Shown: positions 1-8,824 of the stretch, piece after piece
Numbering within the stretch: the first letter of the stretch is position 1
Layout: each line of letters starts with the position of its first letter
Assembly (NCBI RefSeq): GCF_016734815.1
Contig: NZ_JAERQF010000006.1
Location: 1 to 64,000, forward strand
DNA from: Hymenobacter rubidus
GTDB taxonomy: Bacteria > Bacteroidota > Bacteroidia > Cytophagales > Hymenobacteraceae
Length of the DNA: 64,000 nt
Reading direction: 5' to 3'
Translations under genes and position numbers: made by a program
Notes under the pieces: generated by a model
Database searches by the model: none
The model's input: the letters and a program-made list of their open reading frames with translations, nothing else
What the model was told of the DNA's origin: nothing

Positions 1-641
1 GCGGCCGGGCTAGCCCCGGCCCGACCGCCGGCCACGGACTTGCGGGCCTTGGGTTTGGCCTTGCGCCGAGGCGGTCGGCGCTCACGCTCAGCTTTGCGTT
101 CGGCCCGCATGAGCAGGCGCTCGGGCAGGCGGGCCATGAGGCGTTCGCGCACGTATTGGGCCAGGCTGGACAAGGGCACGAGCTGCGTGGTACGCAGAAA
201 ATGGCTGATTTCGCGGCTCCGCAGCGTGCTCACGCCCGTGAGGCCCCGGGCCAGCAGAAATTGCTTTACCTCTTCGAGCAGCAGGAGCCGGGCAATGGGC
301 GCGCGCTCCACGGTGGCGTTGTAGGCGGCGGGGCGGTGAGCGCGCAGGCCCGCGCCCGAAGCCACCTGAATGCCCACCCAAACGGGCAGCAGTGGCAGCA
401 GTTTTTCCAGATGCTTTTCGGTGACCACGAACGTGACAAAGTCGTAGACTTCGCCGTAGCAGCGCAGCTGGTTGGCCACGCGCTGCAAGGTGTCGCCGTC
501 GCCTTTCACCTCGTAGCCGTGCATGAAGTGCTCGGTGATGTGCACCACATCGGCCCGCGTGGTGCCGGTGGGCAGCTCATCGATGCAAACGCCGCCGGTG
601 AGCTGTGGGTAGAGCAGGGCGCGGATTTCCGGGTCGTTCAT
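1..641 (-). CDS. sce7726 family protein, cut by the window edge (3' end missing)
   Basis: The frame is open from an ATG at 641 to the window edge, so at least 213 residues are seen and the stop is missing. The start reads MNDPEIRALLYPQLTGG. It matches what I know of the sce7726 family: an aspartate in RADVV (D31), then GYEVKGDGDTLQRV (E44, K46), then a glutamine (Q58) with a following tyrosine, and a VWVGIQVA block. The D, ExK and Q spacing is what PD-(D/E)XK nuclease folds show, but no activity is established for the family as far as I know. The last roughly 30 visible residues are a basic tail rich in Lys, Arg and Pro, which could bind nucleic acid. The overlapping plus-strand frames are GC-rich shadows. 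Function is unknown; a nuclease-like role is inference. Confidence 0.7.
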   Translation of the reverse strand, partial: MNDPEIRALLYPQLTGGVCIDELPTGTTRADVVHITEHFMHGYEVKGDGDTLQRVANQLRCYGEVYDFVTFVVTEKHLEKLLPLLPVWVGIQVASGAGLRAHRPAAYNATVERAPIARLLLLEEVKQFLLARGLTGVSTLRSREISHFLRTTQLVPLSSLAQYVRERLMARLPERLLMRAERKAERERRPPRRKAKPKARKSVAGGRAGASPA

Positions 642-711
642 GGCAACCCCAAAAGTAGGCAGCCTGTTCGCACGCCACAACTCAGGCCCTGAGGCGCTGG
701 CAATAGCACAG

Positions 712-852
712 CTACGCTTTAGCTTCGAGCACTTGCCGGAAAATTTGTAGCTCCTGCCCGTTCACCGGCGAGCCGTGCAGGCTGACAGTCAGGATGTCGG
801 ACAGCGCATCGGCCTGCACCACCTGCGCCACGTAGCTCTCCGTCCCTATGAA
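712..852 (-). pseudogene. 3' remnant of an unidentified gene
   Basis: The minus strand reads about 47 codons with protein-like content (FIGTESYVAQVVQADALSDI, later LHGSPVNGQELQIFRQV) to a TAG at 712-714. There is an in-frame stop just upstream and no ATG. The reading starts exactly where the composite palindrome at 851-998 begins, so the 5' part may have been lost when that element arrived. I do not recognise the family. A short GTG-started protein of about 40 residues is the alternative. Confidence 0.3.
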
Positions 853-998
853 GCTGCTCTAGAAAGTCTGATTTGCCTGCATGTCTGTCATCCTGAGCGC
901 AGCGAAGGACCTTATCACGTCAGAACAACGCCTATTCTGACGTGATAAGGTCCTTCACTGCGCTCAGGATGACAACGATTTTGACTTTCTAAACAGCT
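851..998. repeat. Composite palindrome: family A hairpin inside an outer inverted repeat
   Basis: The core at 887-973 has arms starting GTCATCCTGAGCGCAGCGAA and ending with the reverse complement. Around it lies a second inverted repeat, AAGCTG..TAGAAAGTC (851-868) against GACTTTCTA..CAGCTT (982-998). The core belongs to the family seen at nine other places in this window. It borders the gene remnant at 712-852. Confidence 0.85.
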
Positions 999-1265
999 TC
1001 TATTTCACTAGCCGATGCCATGTGCAGCTTACCGCTACCCAATTCAAGTTATTTGCCCAACTGTTGCAGGACGTGGGTAGTGGGCTGAAAATCTTTTTTC
1101 TACTGCTGCTTAAGCAAGTGAGAATCTTAGCCGTTGGTCGAGCGAAGCTGGCAAACGGACGATAGTGGGAACATTCTTTTGCCGGTTGTGCGCTACCTTG
1201 CCCAGCTGCCTCCGTTGTCCGTCCCCGACGGAATAGCGCCCAAAACCAGCAGCTATTCCTCCTGG

Positions 1266-1294
1266 TTGTCGGGCCGCGAAGGCCATTAGATTTG
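1266..1294 (+). promoter_or_regulatory. Bacteroidetes-type promoter of the sugar operon
   Basis: TTG at 1266-1268 is followed after 18 nt by TAGATTTG at 1287-1294. This matches the known TTG / TAnnTTTG pattern of the Bacteroidetes primary sigma factor. The -7 box ends 31 nt before the ATG at 1326, which leaves a short leader. Confidence 0.6.
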
Positions 1295-1325
1295 TGGTTC
1301 GGTTGCTTCAACTTTTTCGTCCTGC

Positions 1326-2408
1326 ATGTCCCGCAAAAAGGTTCTGTTTCTCATCGGCTCGCCCAACCAAACCACGCAGATGCACCAGATTGCGCAGCTG
1401 CTGGACGACGATTTTGAGCCGTATTTCAGCCAGCTCTACTACGACGGCTGGCAACGTGGCTTCTACAAATTTCTGCTCTGGACGGGCGGCCTCGACAACA
1501 CCATTGTCACCGGAAAAATCAAGGCCAAAGCCGACAAATACCTGGCCGAGCACGGCTTGAACAACGATTTTGAGGCCCGCGTCTTTCACAACACCTACGA
1601 CCTCGTGGTGTGCTGCTCCGATGTGGTGGTGCCCTGGCCGCTGGTGCGCACCACTAAAACCGTGTTTGTGCAGGAAGGCATGACCGACCCGCTCAACCTC
1701 TGGGCCCGGCTGGTGAAGCGCTTCACCCGCTACCCTATCCTGGCCATTGGCACGGCACTCAACGGGATGAACAACTGCTGCGACATTTACTGCGTGGCTT
1801 CGGAGGGCTACCGCCAGCATTTTGCCCGCGTGGGCGTGGATGCGGACAAGCTGGTGGTGACGGGCATTCCCAACTTCGATAACATCGAGCAGGTGCGGCA
1901 CAACGACTTTCCGCACCACGGCTACGTGCTGGTGGCTACCTCCGACCTGCGCGAAACCTACACCCCCGAGAACCGGCCCAAATTTATTCGGGAGTGCGTG
2001 CGCATTGCGGCCGGGCGGCCCCTCGTTTTCAAGCTGCACCCCAACGAAACCCTGCCCCGCGCGGTAGACGAAATCAAGCAGCACGCCCCGCCCGGCACGC
2101 TCATCTTCACCGACGGCAATACCGACCACATGATTGCCAACTGCGTGGAGCTTATCACCCAATACTCGACGGTGGTGTACGTGGGGCTGGCACTGGGCAA
2201 GCCCGTCCATTCCTATTTCGACGTCGAAGACCTCAAACGCAAGCTTCCCTGGCAAAACGGCGGCACTTCGTCCCGGCGCATTGCGGCCATTTGTCGGGAG
2301 TTTAGCCGGTTTGAAGGCAGTGGGCCGGCTTTTCTGCGTCAATACCAACCCGAGAATTTTGATACCACGACAGCAGCCGCGCCGGGAAGTTCATTAGCTG
2401 TTCACTAA
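1326..2408 (+). CDS. GT-B-type glycosyl- or glycerophosphotransferase-like protein
   Basis: The 360-residue protein starts MSRKKVLFLIGSPNQTTQMH and has no signal peptide, so it is cytoplasmic. The C-terminal half has the donor-site style of capsule and teichoic-acid transferases and of UDP-GlcNAc 2-epimerases: LVFKLHPNE near residue 235, then FTDGNTDHMIANCVELITQYSTV, then GLALGKPVHSYF. The last two blocks resemble the part of GT-B enzymes that holds the nucleotide. It is the first gene of a run that goes on to a cytidylyltransferase and a NeuB-type synthase, so it may transfer the CMP-activated sugar made by those genes. The exact family (CDP-glycerol transferase, capsule transferase or other) cannot be settled by eye. 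Confidence 0.6.
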   Translation: MSRKKVLFLIGSPNQTTQMHQIAQLLDDDFEPYFSQLYYDGWQRGFYKFLLWTGGLDNTIVTGKIKAKADKYLAEHGLNNDFEARVFHNTYDLVVCCSDVVVPWPLVRTTKTVFVQEGMTDPLNLWARLVKRFTRYPILAIGTALNGMNNCCDIYCVASEGYRQHFARVGVDADKLVVTGIPNFDNIEQVRHNDFPHHGYVLVATSDLRETYTPENRPKFIRECVRIAAGRPLVFKLHPNETLPRAVDEIKQHAPPGTLIFTDGNTDHMIANCVELITQYSTVVYVGLALGKPVHSYFDVEDLKRKLPWQNGGTSSRRIAAICREFSRFEGSGPAFLRQYQPENFDTTTAAAPGSSLAVH

Positions 2409-2527
2409 GTCGCGCCCTTTTTGTATCCTTTTTAAGGATTTATTCGACAGGAGCTTACCAATTATTTGGCCTAAGGAAGCCTCCGTTTTAGAGTATTTCT
2501 GCCCCCATTCCGACTACTGAGGCGCCT

Positions 2528-3334
2528 ATGCCCTACCCTAAGATACTGACTGTAGTGCAAGCCCGCATGGGCTCGTCGCGCCTGCCCGGCAAGGTGCTGC
2601 TGCCACTGGCCGGCCAGCCGCTGCTGGTGCGCATGGTGGAGCGGGTGCAGCGCGCCCGCCTGGCCGGCACGGTGGTAGTGGCCACCACCACCGACGCCGC
2701 CGATGACGCCATTGCCGAGTTGTGCGCCGCTCACGGCATGGCGTGCTTCCGGGGCGATGCGCTGGATTTGTTGGACCGGCATTACCAGGCCGCCTGCCAC
2801 TACGGCGCCGACGTGGTGCTGAAAATCCCGTCGGACTGCCCGCTCATCGACCCGGCCGTGATTGACGAAGTGGTGGGCTTTTACCTCGATTTCGCCGAGC
2901 GCTACGATTTTGTAAGCAACCTGCACCCCGCCACTTTCCCCGATGGCAACGACGTGGAGGTAATGCCTTTCGAGGCGTTGGAAACCGCCTGGCGCGAAGC
3001 GAAACGCCCCCTAGAGCGCGAGCACACCACCCCTTTCTTTTGGGAAAATCCCGACCGTTTTCGCATTGGCAACGTGACCTGGGATGCTGGGAAGGACTTT
3101 TCGATGAGCCACCGCTGGACCATTGACTACCCCGAAGACTATTCCTTCATCAGCGCCGTATACGATGCCCTGTACAACCCAAACCCCGCTTTCGGCCTCG
3201 ATGACATCATGAGGCTGACCACCGAGCGCCCCGACATTGCCCAACTCAATGCCCGGTATGCAGGCGTGAACTGGTACCGCAACCACCTCGACGAGTTGAA
3301 AACCGTGGATTCGTCGCAAACCCGGAAAATCTAG
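2528..3334 (+). CDS. SpsF-like cytidylyltransferase (acylneuraminate/ulosonate activation)
   Basis: The 268-residue protein carries the nucleotide-binding signature VQARMGSSRLPGKVL at about residues 10-24, and further blocks ATTTDAADDAI and KIPSDCPLIDP. These are typical of the SpsF / COG1861 branch of CMP-sugar synthetases, which is close to CMP-NeuAc and CMP-Kdo synthetases. The expected reaction is transfer of CMP from CTP to the anomeric hydroxyl of an ulosonic acid. This fits the NeuB-type synthase later in the operon. The C-terminal 40 residues are variable in the family. The substrate is inferred from context only. Confidence 0.8.
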   Translation: MPYPKILTVVQARMGSSRLPGKVLLPLAGQPLLVRMVERVQRARLAGTVVVATTTDAADDAIAELCAAHGMACFRGDALDLLDRHYQAACHYGADVVLKIPSDCPLIDPAVIDEVVGFYLDFAERYDFVSNLHPATFPDGNDVEVMPFEALETAWREAKRPLEREHTTPFFWENPDRFRIGNVTWDAGKDFSMSHRWTIDYPEDYSFISAVYDALYNPNPAFGLDDIMRLTTERPDIAQLNARYAGVNWYRNHLDELKTVDSSQTRKI

Positions 3335-3420
3335 TTGTCAGTTGTTCGTTGTCGGTTGTCAGCTTTTTGGCAAGTCGACACTTAAACGACCTGACAACAG
3401 ACAACCAACAACTGACAACC
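3333..3420. repeat. Family D hairpin with GTTGTCAG-type repeats
   Basis: The left arm reads AGTTGTCAGTTGTTCGTTG and the right arm is the near reverse complement ending CAACAACTGACAACC. Each arm is itself a chain of short TTGTCAGT-like words. It overlaps the stop codon of the previous gene by two bases and ends 8 nt before the ATG of the transketolase gene. A second copy is at 7658-7740 and a related element at 25309-25391. Confidence 0.8.
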
Positions 3421-3428
3421 AACCCCTC

Positions 3429-4286
3429 ATGCTTCCCGAGAAACAACAGAAACTAGAGCAAATGGCCCTGAAAGTGCGCGAGCACATCGTGCGCCTCAGC
3501 ACCGACGGCGGCTGCTTCACGGGCGCCTCCCTGAGCTGCGCCGATTTGCTGGTGTACCTCTACAGCGACCTGCTAAACGTGCGGCCCGACAACCTCCAGG
3601 ACCCTACCCGCGACTACCTCTTCCTGAGCAAAGGCCACGACGTGCCCGCCCTCTACGGCACCTTTGTGGAGCTGGGCTTTATGGACAAAGCCCGCCTCGA
3701 CCAGCACCTGAGCACCGACGACCACATCTATTGGCACCCCAACCGCAACGTGCCGGGCGTGGAATTCCATTCGGGTTCGCTCGGGCACCTGCCCAGCGTG
3801 GCTCTGGGCGTGGCCATGGACTGCAAAATGCGCGGCCAAGACAACAAAGTCATTGTCATCACCGGCGACGGTGAGCTGAACGAGGGCACGGTGTGGGAAA
3901 GCCTGCTGGTGGCCAGCGCCCACAAGGTGAACAACCTCACGCTGGTGGTCGACCGCAACCACTTCCAGGCCAACGTGGCCACCGAAGACCTGATTCCGCT
4001 GGAGCCGATGTCGCCCAAGTTTGAGGCCTTTGGCTGCGAGGTACGCCGGATTGATGGGCACGATTTCGCGCAGTTGGAAGAAGCTTTCTCGGCCCTCCCC
4101 TTCTCCGACACCAAGCCTTCCGTCATCATTTGCGACACAGTGCGCGGACGCGGCCTGCCCAGCATCGAAGCGCGGGCCGACCGCTGGTTCTGCAACTTCT
4201 CGGCCGAGGAAATGGACGAGTTGCTGCGCGAGCTGCACAGCCAGGTAGCCTCGACGCTGACCAGCGAAACCCTGACGGTCCGGTAA
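3429..4286 (+). CDS. Transketolase, N-terminal (TPP-binding) subunit
   Basis: The start is set at MLPEKQQ; codons upstream in the same frame lie in the palindrome. The 285-residue protein has the thiamine-diphosphate motif GDGELNEGTVWESLLVASAH with a following NNLTLVVDRNHFQAN, and the early block CFTGASLSCADLLVYLY with SKGHDVPALY, all typical of split transketolase N-terminal subunits. The partner is the next gene. Together they should move a two-carbon ketol unit between sugar phosphates. Placement between a CMP-transferase and a NeuB-type synthase suggests it makes or reshapes the sugar precursor of the final ulosonic acid and does not serve central metabolism. Confidence 0.88.
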   Translation: MLPEKQQKLEQMALKVREHIVRLSTDGGCFTGASLSCADLLVYLYSDLLNVRPDNLQDPTRDYLFLSKGHDVPALYGTFVELGFMDKARLDQHLSTDDHIYWHPNRNVPGVEFHSGSLGHLPSVALGVAMDCKMRGQDNKVIVITGDGELNEGTVWESLLVASAHKVNNLTLVVDRNHFQANVATEDLIPLEPMSPKFEAFGCEVRRIDGHDFAQLEEAFSALPFSDTKPSVIICDTVRGRGLPSIEARADRWFCNFSAEEMDELLRELHSQVASTLTSETLTVR

Positions 4287-4307
4287 TATTCAGAACGAAC
4301 ACAGAAC

Positions 4308-4401
4308 GTCATGCTGAGCGCAGTCGAAGCATCTCTACCGCGCAAGTAATTCAATCGAGCCAACGAAGCGGTAGAGATGCTTCGACTGCGCTCAGCATGA
4401 C
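4308..4401. repeat. Family A palindrome
   Basis: The arms are GTCATGCTGAGCGCAGTCGA..GCATCTCTACC and its exact reverse complement, with a loop of about 30 nt holding TAATTCAATCGAG. It sits in the 144-bp gap between the two transketolase subunit genes. Confidence 0.9.
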
Positions 4402-4430
4402 CGTTGTACGATTCTCAAGATTCAAAAAGC

Positions 4431-5384
4431 ATGAACTACGAAGAACTAATCAAGCAAACTGCCCTCGCCGATGAGCGCATTGTGGTGATGACGGCCGAAA
4501 ACCGTGCCCTCATCCGCAACCTGCCGGCTGTGCTAGGCCCGCGCTTCATCGATACCGGCATCACCGAGCAAACCCTCATTGGCGCGGCGGCCGGCCTGGC
4601 CCTGCGCGGGCGGGTGCCCATTCTGCACGCACTGGCCACGTTTCTCACGCTGCGGGCCTTCGAGTTTATCCGCACCGACGTGGGCATCGGCCAGCTGCCG
4701 GTTAAGCTGAGCGGCTTTGTGCCCGGCTTCCTTTCGGATGGCAACGGACCAACCCACCAGGCCATTGAAGATGTGAGCCTGATGCGCGGCATTCCGGGCA
4801 TGACGGTTTTCGCGCCGGCCGATGAGCAGGACATGCTGGCCATGCTCCCCGCTATCTGGGCCTCGCCCCAGCCGGCCTACGTGCGGGTGAACACCCGCCC
4901 GGCCACGTATGAGCACGCCCCCTTCGAGATGGGCAAGGCCGAAATCGTGGCCGAGGGCACCGACATCACCATCCTCACCTACGGCATGCTCTTCGAGCAA
5001 ACGCTGGTGGCTCGCGAGCTGCTGCAGGCGCAGGGCAAATCGGTGGGCCTCCTCAACCTGCGCAGCCTCAAACCCGTGGACGAAGCCGCGCTGCTCGATG
5101 TGGTGCGCCGCGGCTCCCTCATTGTGACGGTGGAGGACCATTTCATCACGGGCGGCCTCTATTCCATTCTGGCCGAGGTGCTGCTGCGCAATCAATTGAC
5201 GGCCCGTGTGCTGCCCTTGGCGTTGGAGGAGCGGTGGTACCGCCCCGGCCGCCTCAGTGCCGTGCTGGAGTACGAAGGCTTCACCGGCCACCACATTGCC
5301 CGCCGCATCACGGAATACCTGGGCGAGTCGGGCGCGGCCATTGCCGAAGGCCCGGCTGTGCTGGAAAATGAGTTTGCGGAGTAA
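4431..5384 (+). CDS. Transketolase, C-terminal (pyrimidine-binding) subunit
   Basis: The start chosen is MNYEELIKQ, just after the palindrome, giving 317 residues. The pyrimidine-binding domain fills roughly residues 1-170. It includes FIDTGITEQTLIGAAAGLAL, where the glutamate of ITEQ is in the position of the catalytic Glu that activates the cofactor. The C-terminal domain follows with VEDHFITGGLYSILAEVL. The protein pairs with the upstream N-terminal subunit. Split transketolases of this kind also resemble 1-deoxyxylulose-5-phosphate synthase-like enzymes, but a two-gene split is more usual for transketolase-type proteins in secondary or surface-sugar pathways. Confidence 0.87.
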   Translation: MNYEELIKQTALADERIVVMTAENRALIRNLPAVLGPRFIDTGITEQTLIGAAAGLALRGRVPILHALATFLTLRAFEFIRTDVGIGQLPVKLSGFVPGFLSDGNGPTHQAIEDVSLMRGIPGMTVFAPADEQDMLAMLPAIWASPQPAYVRVNTRPATYEHAPFEMGKAEIVAEGTDITILTYGMLFEQTLVARELLQAQGKSVGLLNLRSLKPVDEAALLDVVRRGSLIVTVEDHFITGGLYSILAEVLLRNQLTARVLPLALEERWYRPGRLSAVLEYEGFTGHHIARRITEYLGESGAAIAEGPAVLENEFAE

Positions 5385-5395
5385 CTCAAATACCT

Positions 5396-5497
5396 GTCAT
5401 GCTGACGAAGGAAGCATCTTATCACGGCTGTTTTCGTCAGAATTACTAACTCATGCAGCCAGGACGTGATAAGGTCCTTCGCTGCGCTCAGGATGAC
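5396..5497. repeat. Degenerate family A palindrome
   Basis: The ends are GTCATGCTGACGAAGGAAGC and GGTCCTTCGCTGCGCTCAGG followed by ATGAC. The right half resembles the variant at 887-973 (with GTGATAAGGTCCTTC), while the left half is eroded, so pairing is imperfect. It ends 9 nt before the start of the aminotransferase gene. Confidence 0.7.
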
Positions 5498-5506
5498 AAA
5501 ATAGCC

Positions 5507-6841
<1,335 letters not shown>

Positions 6842-6847
6842 GTGTTC

Positions 6848-7654
6848 ATGGACCTCTTTTCTTTAACCAACAAAACCGCCATTGTCACGGGCGCCTGCGG
6901 GCTCATCGGTCGGCAGCATTGCGTAGCCCTGGCCAATGCCGGCGCCAACGTGGTGGTGGCCGACATCAACGCCGAAGCCTGCGCCGCCACGGCAGCCGGA
7001 TTGCCCGGCGGCATCCACCTGCCGCTGGCGGTGGATGTGACAAGCCCGGAGTCGCTGGCCGCTGCCCGCAATAAGATTCTGGAGCAGTTCGGCCACATCG
7101 ATGTGCTGGTGAACAATGCCGCCATCAACGACATGTTTGAGAATCCGGCCCTGGCGGCCGACCTGAGCAAGTTTGAGAATTTCCCACTGGCCACCTTCCA
7201 GAAAGTGCTGGAGGTGAACGTGACGGGCATTTTTCTGGCCGCGCAGGTTTTCGGCACGCCCATGGCCAAACAAGGCCACGGCTCCATCATCAACGTGGCG
7301 AGTACCTACGGCATCGTCGGGCCCGACCAGAGCATCTACCGCAACGAGGCCGGCGAGCAGACCTTCTACAAATCGCCCTCCTACCCCATGACCAAGGGCG
7401 CGGTGGTGAACTTCACCCGCTACTTGGCCGCCTACTGGGGCCAGGCCGGCGTGCGCGTGAACACGCTCTCGCCCGGCGGCGTGGAAAACAGCCAAGACGA
7501 ATTTTTCATCAAGCAATACAGCGCCAAAACGCCCCTGGGCCGCATGGCTACGCCCACCGATTACCAGGGCGCGGTGATATTCCTGGCCTCGGATGCGTCG
7601 GCCTATATGACCGGTGCCAACCTGGTGGTGGATGGCGGCTGGACGGCAATCTGA
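6848..7654 (+). CDS. SDR family NAD(P)-dependent oxidoreductase (sugar operon)
   Basis: The ATG at 6848 (MDLFSLTNKTAIVTG) is preferred to an in-frame GTG two codons earlier. The 268-residue protein has the cofactor motif TGACGLIG (14-21), NNAAIND in place of NNAG, and the catalytic set Ser152, Tyr179 and Lys183 (YPMTK). There is an extended loop between Ser and Tyr with IYRNEAGEQTFYKSPS. The C-terminus GANLVVDGGWTAI is typical of classical SDRs. It likely makes or reduces the keto group used by the neighbouring aminotransferase. It is translationally close to that gene. Confidence 0.85.
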   Translation: MDLFSLTNKTAIVTGACGLIGRQHCVALANAGANVVVADINAEACAATAAGLPGGIHLPLAVDVTSPESLAAARNKILEQFGHIDVLVNNAAINDMFENPALAADLSKFENFPLATFQKVLEVNVTGIFLAAQVFGTPMAKQGHGSIINVASTYGIVGPDQSIYRNEAGEQTFYKSPSYPMTKGAVVNFTRYLAAYWGQAGVRVNTLSPGGVENSQDEFFIKQYSAKTPLGRMATPTDYQGAVIFLASDASAYMTGANLVVDGGWTAI

Positions 7655-7657
7655 TTT

Positions 7658-7740
7658 AGTTGTCAGTTGCTCGTTGTCAGTTGTTAGTCTCAGACGTTCA
7701 ACTCAACAACCTAACAACTGACAACGAGCAACTAACAACT
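7658..7740. repeat. Family D hairpin with GTTGTCAG-type repeats
   Basis: Left arm AGTTGTCAGTTGCTCGTTGT, right arm ACAACGAGCAACTAACAACT. It starts 3 nt after the SDR stop and ends 15 nt before the NeuB-type gene. Confidence 0.8.
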
Positions 7741-7755
7741 AAAACCAAACATCTT

Positions 7756-8646
7756 ATGCAAGCTGTTGAAATTCGCAAAAACCGATTCATTGGCACGGGC
7801 CACCCGGCCTACATCATTGCCGAAATCGGCATCAACCACAACGGCTCGCTCGACCTGGCCAAGCAGCTGATTTCCGAAGCCGCCAAGGCTGGCTGCGACG
7901 CCGTGAAGTTCCAGAAGCGTACGCCCGAGTTGTGCGTGCCCAAAGACCAGTGGGAAAAGCAGCGCGACACCCCCTGGGGCCGCATGAGCTACATCGACTA
8001 CAAGCGCAAAACCGAGTTCGGCCAAGCCGAGTACACAGCCATCGACGACTACTGCCGCGCCTTGGGCATCGACTGGTTTGCCTCGTGCTGGGACGAGCCG
8101 TCGGTGGATTTCATGGAACAATTCGCGCCTGTGCTGTACAAAATGGCCTCCGCTTCCCTCACCGACAAACCCCTGCTCGACCGCGTGCGCGCCACCGGCC
8201 GCCCGCTGATGCTGAGCACCGGTATGAGCACGCTGGACGAAATCAACCAGGCTGTGAAATGGGTGGGCCTGGATAAGCTGATGATTGCGCACTCCACGTC
8301 CTCCTACCCCTGCCCGCCGGCCGAGCTAAACCTGCGCATGGTGCCCGTGCTGCAAGGCATGTTCCCCGGCACACCCATCGGCTACTCGGGCCACGAAACC
8401 GGCCTGGCCACCACCGTAGCCGCCGTGACCTTGGGCGCCAGCTTCGTTGAGCGCCACTTCACCCTAGACCGCGCCATGTGGGGTTCCGACCACGCCGCCA
8501 GCGTTGAGCCGGGCGGCATGGCCAAGCTCGTACGCGACATCCGCGACGTGGAAGAAGGCCTCGGTGACGGCGTGAAGCGCGTGTACGACTCCGAGCTCGA
8601 ACCCCGCGCCCGCCTGCGCCGCGAGCTGACACCGAACCAGGAGTAG
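7756..8646 (+). CDS. NeuB-type N-acetylneuraminate/ulosonate synthase without SAF domain
   Basis: The start MQAVEIRKNRF is taken because the longer in-frame extension is palindrome sequence. The 296-residue protein is the TIM-barrel of the sialic-acid synthase family: YIIAEIGINHNGSLDLA, DAVKFQKR, MLSTGMSTLDEI, IGYSGHETG, and GASFVERHFTLDR. Enzymes of this family join phosphoenolpyruvate to an aldose to give a 3-deoxy-ulosonic acid. Full-length NeuB, PseI and LegI proteins are about 335-350 residues with a C-terminal SAF (antifreeze-like) domain. That domain is absent here; the protein ends about 20 residues after ELEPRARLRR. The sugar substrate is probably made by the transketolase, aminotransferase and SDR upstream. 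Confidence 0.85.
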   Translation: MQAVEIRKNRFIGTGHPAYIIAEIGINHNGSLDLAKQLISEAAKAGCDAVKFQKRTPELCVPKDQWEKQRDTPWGRMSYIDYKRKTEFGQAEYTAIDDYCRALGIDWFASCWDEPSVDFMEQFAPVLYKMASASLTDKPLLDRVRATGRPLMLSTGMSTLDEINQAVKWVGLDKLMIAHSTSSYPCPPAELNLRMVPVLQGMFPGTPIGYSGHETGLATTVAAVTLGASFVERHFTLDRAMWGSDHAASVEPGGMAKLVRDIRDVEEGLGDGVKRVYDSELEPRARLRRELTPNQE

Positions 8647-8693
8647 CCTGTTTGGGTTGAACGCTCGAACTTCCTGAACGAATAAAAACGAAC

Positions 8694-8791
8694 GTCATGC
8701 TGAGCGCAGCCGAAGCATCTCTACCGTTTAACTAATCCAATTGAGAGGATTACTACTGCGGTAGAGATGCTTCGGCTGCGCTCAGCATGAC
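8694..8791. repeat. Family A palindrome
   Basis: Arms GTCATGCTGAGCGCAGCCGA..GCATCTCTACCG and reverse complement; the loop holds TAATCCAATTGAGAGGATTA, itself partly palindromic. It separates the sugar operon from the desaturase-family gene and could act as a terminator. Confidence 0.9.
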
Positions 8792-8824
8792 GTTCTTTTA
8801 GCTCACAATCTGCCCTGACAAGCC

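Larger units (their letters stand above)
642..1325. other. 684-bp stretch without an intact gene
   Basis: It holds, from left to right, a short spacer, a 3' gene remnant (712-852), a composite palindrome (851-998), about 270 bp with no convincing coding frame, and the promoter of the next operon (1266-1294). The minus-strand frame at 1000-1311 has an amino-acid make-up (many Arg, Ser and Trp, no motif) that does not look like a real protein. Confidence 0.6.

Noticed and set aside
1000-1311. Minus-strand frame of 103 residues in the first large gap
   Set aside because: Low-complexity, Arg/Ser/Trp-rich composition without motif; it spans the likely promoter of the sugar operon.
3333-3420. GTTGTCAG-type repeated words, considered as a CRISPR
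   Set aside because: The words are only about 7-10 nt, without spacers of even length, and form a single hairpin; no cas gene is near.
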